From positions 1 through 7,456 of the forward strand of contig CAMFFI010000046.1 of NCBI GenBank assembly GCA_945949625.1: a stretch of DNA of 7,456 bases, given 5' to 3'. The DNA is from an uncultured bacterium (GTDB taxonomy: Bacteria > Bacillota > Clostridia > Oscillospirales > Acutalibacteraceae). Positions 5,142 through 7,456 of this stretch are shown piece after piece; within the stretch, counting starts at the first letter, position 1; each line of letters opens with the position of its first letter. A program made the position numbers and the translations under genes. Below the pieces are notes generated by a model, which saw only the letters and a program-made list of their open reading frames with translations, searched no databases and was not told where the DNA came from.

Positions 5142-6177
5142 AGGCTCGCCCCTTTTTCGCAATAAGCAACAGCTTGCTGACAAGCTTTTCAAGGGTTATG
5201 CGCTGATTAACCGATGAGGTTTTCATTTTACTGTCAACCTCAATAAGCAAATCAATACTGTCACGAAGTCCCGAAGTGGAAAGAACGGTCTTTTTGTTTA
5301 ATACAAAGGCTCTGTTTTTATAATTAAATTCCTTGGCAATAACGCTTGTCTGCACACCGCATTCATCGGCAACTCTGCCCCTGTAAAAATCAATATAGGC
5401 ATTTGAAAGCACTGTTAATACGGCTATGGGGTCCTCCTGCTGATAAAACAAGGCATCAAGTATTTTAAAAGCTTCATCGCTTTTGCCTTTAGTAACAGCG
5501 TCTGCAAGAGAAAACACCTTTGCCTCAAGATTTTTAACAACAAGCAAATCTATATCCTTTTCGGTAATTTCGTTGTTTTCGCCAACATATGCACCAAGCT
5601 TGTCAAGCTCATTCATAAGGGTTGTCAGGTCATTGCCGCACATATTTATAATTTTGTCGGCATTTATTCTTGAAAGGGATACGTTTCTTGCCGACGCAAG
5701 AGAACTAAGGTGCTTTTCAAGCGCCATATCGCCCATCTTCTTAAATTCAACACACACTCCGCTTTTTTCAGCAAGAGAAAGCAGTTTTTTAAATTCACCC
5801 GGCTTTTTTGCGTCCTGCTCTAAGGTAGGCATTGTAAAAACTACAACAGAACCGTCGGGAATGTTATTAAGTGCAGAAAAAAGCTTCTCCCTGTCCTCTT
5901 TTAAAAGCTCGTTTACGTCCATATCGGAGATTTTTACAAGGTTATAATCGTTCATAAAAGGAACGGTAAGCATACACATGGAAATCTTTGATATATCAAA
6001 GTCATCATTAAACTGATGATAATTAAAATCGGAGGGGTCCTTGCCCATAATCTTTGTAACAAGACGGTCGGTGTAGGTTTTTACATACTTCTTTTCAGAA
6101 CCCCATATTACATATAACTTTGCAAAGTTTTTTGACGACATATGCTTTTTAAACTCAGATTCCGTCATTACAGGCAA
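5134..6177 (-). CDS. holA: DNA polymerase III subunit delta HolA
   Basis: Clamp-loader subunit that opens the beta sliding clamp so it can be placed on primed DNA. At 347 residues it is the normal length. The N-terminal clamp-binding domain has LYVIWGSEKKYV at 21-32, a divergent form of the usual nucleotide-fold loop, not expected to bind ATP. CGNDLTTLMNELDKL at 180-194 is the strongest family signature. KNLEAKVFSLADAV (215-228) and QQEDPIAVLTVLSNAYIDFY (246-265) lead into the C-terminal collar domain, which ends with NQRITLEKLVSKLL. The TTG start is preferred: AAGGAG (6187-6192) lies nine bases before it but 18 before the first ATG (6168). The ribosome binding site lies in the last codons of comEC; the two genes are six bases apart, the usual comEC-holA arrangement in Firmicutes. 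Confidence 0.93.
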   Translation of the reverse strand: MPVMTESEFKKHMSSKNFAKLYVIWGSEKKYVKTYTDRLVTKIMGKDPSDFNYHQFNDDFDISKISMCMLTVPFMNDYNLVKISDMDVNELLKEDREKLFSALNNIPDGSVVVFTMPTLEQDAKKPGEFKKLLSLAEKSGVCVEFKKMGDMALEKHLSSLASARNVSLSRINADKIINMCGNDLTTLMNELDKLGAYVGENNEITEKDIDLLVVKNLEAKVFSLADAVTKGKSDEAFKILDALFYQQEDPIAVLTVLSNAYIDFYRGRVADECGVQTSVIAKEFNYKNRAFVLNKKTVLSTSGLRDSIDLLIEVDSKMKTSSVNQRITLEKLVSKLLLIAKKGRAYA

Positions 6178-6183
6178 CTTATA

Positions 6184-7456
6184 TCACTCCTTTAAAGGTA
6201 TGGTTATGTTATCGTTTATGGTTGTTGCTATCTGATTTGAAATTTCGGCAAAACAGCCTGTATATTCTTTTAGGGTTTCCTCATTTCCCGTATATACAAA
6301 AATTCCGCATTTAAGAAGATTATAGTTTTTCGGACAAGCGGAAGAAATAATTATATCCGCCGTTTTATACCTATCGGGAATATCATTGCAATTGCCCTTT
6401 TCAGGCACTATCAGCACCGAATAATCAGCAGATTTTACATATTCCCAGGTACTTCCGTCAACATTCAGAAAATCGGCCTTAACTTCATTCCAAAGCACGC
6501 ACTGAGCAGTCTGATTTTCCGAAAATGTAAGCAGAGCGTCTGCCTGATGAGCTTTACGGAAAACCTCTTCATCAGTTCTGTCAGTATCATATAACAAAAC
6601 AGAGGCATAGTCAAATTCTTCTAAAATCTGTGAGGCAAAACGCGACGCGGTTTTGTTGTTGTCGGCAACTGCAAGAAAGCTTATATCAGAATTGCTCAAT
6701 GCAATTTCTTCTATTACATTTGTTGTTTCTCTTGCACTTCCTCCGCAGGAAAGCACAGCCAAGCCCTTTGAGGATTCAAGCAAAGCCGTTGTACCCTCTC
6801 CGGCTTTTAAAACGTGCAAATTATCTGCCTTTGGAAGAACACTTGTGCTCCAGCCTGCGAAAATCATAATTACAATCATAAAAACCGAGTACTTCAGCTT
6901 TGTTTTATAGTCCTTGAATAAAAGAGCAAGCGCAATTACAACAGCCGTACCCGAAAGGAAAATAACCGCGTCAACAGTATTAACATAAATTACAGAAAAT
7001 TTCAAGTCCGCCAAAAGCCTTACCACATTAATTATAAAGCTGTTTATAATACAGGCAATAAGCGCAAAGGGATAAGCAAGCACGCTGAAAATTCCCGTAT
7101 AATACAAAATTGAGCAAAGCAATATACATATTATAAGAACGCTTACAAAGGGCGTAATTATTACCGACGCTAAAAGCACAATGGGTGAAAAGCTGTGAAA
7201 AGCTAGTAAAGCGACTGGCAAAATCGCAATAAATGCCGAGAAAGAAACCGACAGGGTTTTTACGGTATATTCAAAAACTCTTTTTATGATTTTAAGCTTT
7301 ATTTTCGGTACGGTTTTTGAAAAAACAAATTCCGACAAAGGCTCGCTGAATAAAACTATTCCTGCCGTTGCAGAAAAAGACAGCAGCATTCCTACATCTC
7401 CTGCGGCATAGGGGTTTGGCACACAAAGGAACAATGCCGCAATTCCCAAGGAATTA
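6184..7456 (-). CDS. comEC: ComEC/Rec2 family DNA-uptake channel protein, C-terminal part
   Basis: The last 423 residues of a polytopic membrane protein; the 5' part lies beyond the right edge. ComEC forms the inner-membrane channel through which single-stranded DNA enters during transformation. The signature NPYAAGDVGMLLSFSAT of the Competence domain is near the beginning of the visible part (about 14-30), followed by about five hydrophobic segments (roughly 65-88, 90-116, 118-146, 158-178, 188-205). The final 210 residues match the place and outline of the beta-lactamase-like domain (LKAGEGTTALL where family members have a DVGQGDA-type motif), but the metal-binding HxHxDH is absent: the equivalent strand reads LAVADNNKTAS. 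That domain is thought to act as a nuclease in full-length ComEC, so this version is probably catalytically dead. It is first of the visible operon. ComEC-like genes are common even in species never shown to be competent. Confidence 0.9.
   Translation of the reverse strand, partial: NSLGIAALFLCVPNPYAAGDVGMLLSFSATAGIVLFSEPLSEFVFSKTVPKIKLKIIKRVFEYTVKTLSVSFSAFIAILPVALLAFHSFSPIVLLASVIITPFVSVLIICILLCSILYYTGIFSVLAYPFALIACIINSFIINVVRLLADLKFSVIYVNTVDAVIFLSGTAVVIALALLFKDYKTKLKYSVFMIVIMIFAGWSTSVLPKADNLHVLKAGEGTTALLESSKGLAVLSCGGSARETTNVIEEIALSNSDISFLAVADNNKTASRFASQILEEFDYASVLLYDTDRTDEEVFRKAHQADALLTFSENQTAQCVLWNEVKADFLNVDGSTWEYVKSADYSVLIVPEKGNCNDIPDRYKTADIIISSACPKNYNLLKCGIFVYTGNEETLKEYTGCFAEISNQIATTINDNITIPLKE
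6187..6192 (-). promoter_or_regulatory. holA ribosome binding site inside the comEC 3' end
   Basis: AAGGAG on the minus strand forms the Lys-Glu codons at the end of ComEC and sits nine bases before the TTG start of holA. Its distance from the next ATG (18 bases) is what decides for TTG. Confidence 0.7.

Noticed and set aside
5483..5947. 154-residue plus-strand open frame inside holA
   Set aside because: Ser/Phe-rich translation typical of the antisense of a Lys/Glu/Asp-rich protein; holA itself is certain.

Overview
The window looks like low-GC Firmicutes DNA, most likely a gut Clostridia relative (Oscillospirales/Ruminococcus-like). This rests on AT-rich DNA, AGGAGG-type ribosome binding sites, the comEC-holA order, a small CmpB-type membrane protein and a TnpV-type mobile-element gene. 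I cannot name a species from sequence alone.

Layout from left to right. Positions 1-645 (minus) hold two overlapping genes of mobile-element character: tnpV and the start of a lipoprotein. Positions 769-2412 (minus) encode the 23S rRNA uracil methyltransferase RlmD, with about 93 extra residues after its normal C-terminal HVETVV motif. The divergent murC (2570-3955, plus) ends in a strong hairpin terminator. On the minus strand follow a small CmpB-like membrane protein (4117-4500), an RNase M5-like Toprim protein (4539-5141), the DNA polymerase III delta subunit holA (5134-6177) and the C-terminal 423 residues of comEC (6184 to beyond the window).

The right two thirds are ordinary chromosomal housekeeping: a tightly packed comEC-holA-Toprim operon converging on murC. 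The left third is best read as one end of an integrative element that inserted into the 3' end of rlmD and replaced its C-terminus. The chromosome/element border would lie near 1067-1083, at the HVETVV codons; everything to the left would be element DNA. The other element end is outside the window.

The most interesting regulatory structure lies in front of tnpV. An 11-bp perfect inverted repeat hides the ribosome binding site, and a plausible tnpV promoter overlaps the upstream arm. Transcripts reading through from rlmD would therefore be translationally silenced, while transcripts from tnpV's own promoter would lack the blocking arm. Other points are a ComEC whose beta-lactamase-like domain has lost its metal-binding motif, a terminator whose 3' arm contains the apparent ribosome binding site of the cmpB-like gene, and a promoter-terminator pair that could make a small RNA of about 83 nt. 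I see no CRISPR array, tRNA, rRNA or complete insertion sequence. No stretch longer than 300 bases lacks a gene.
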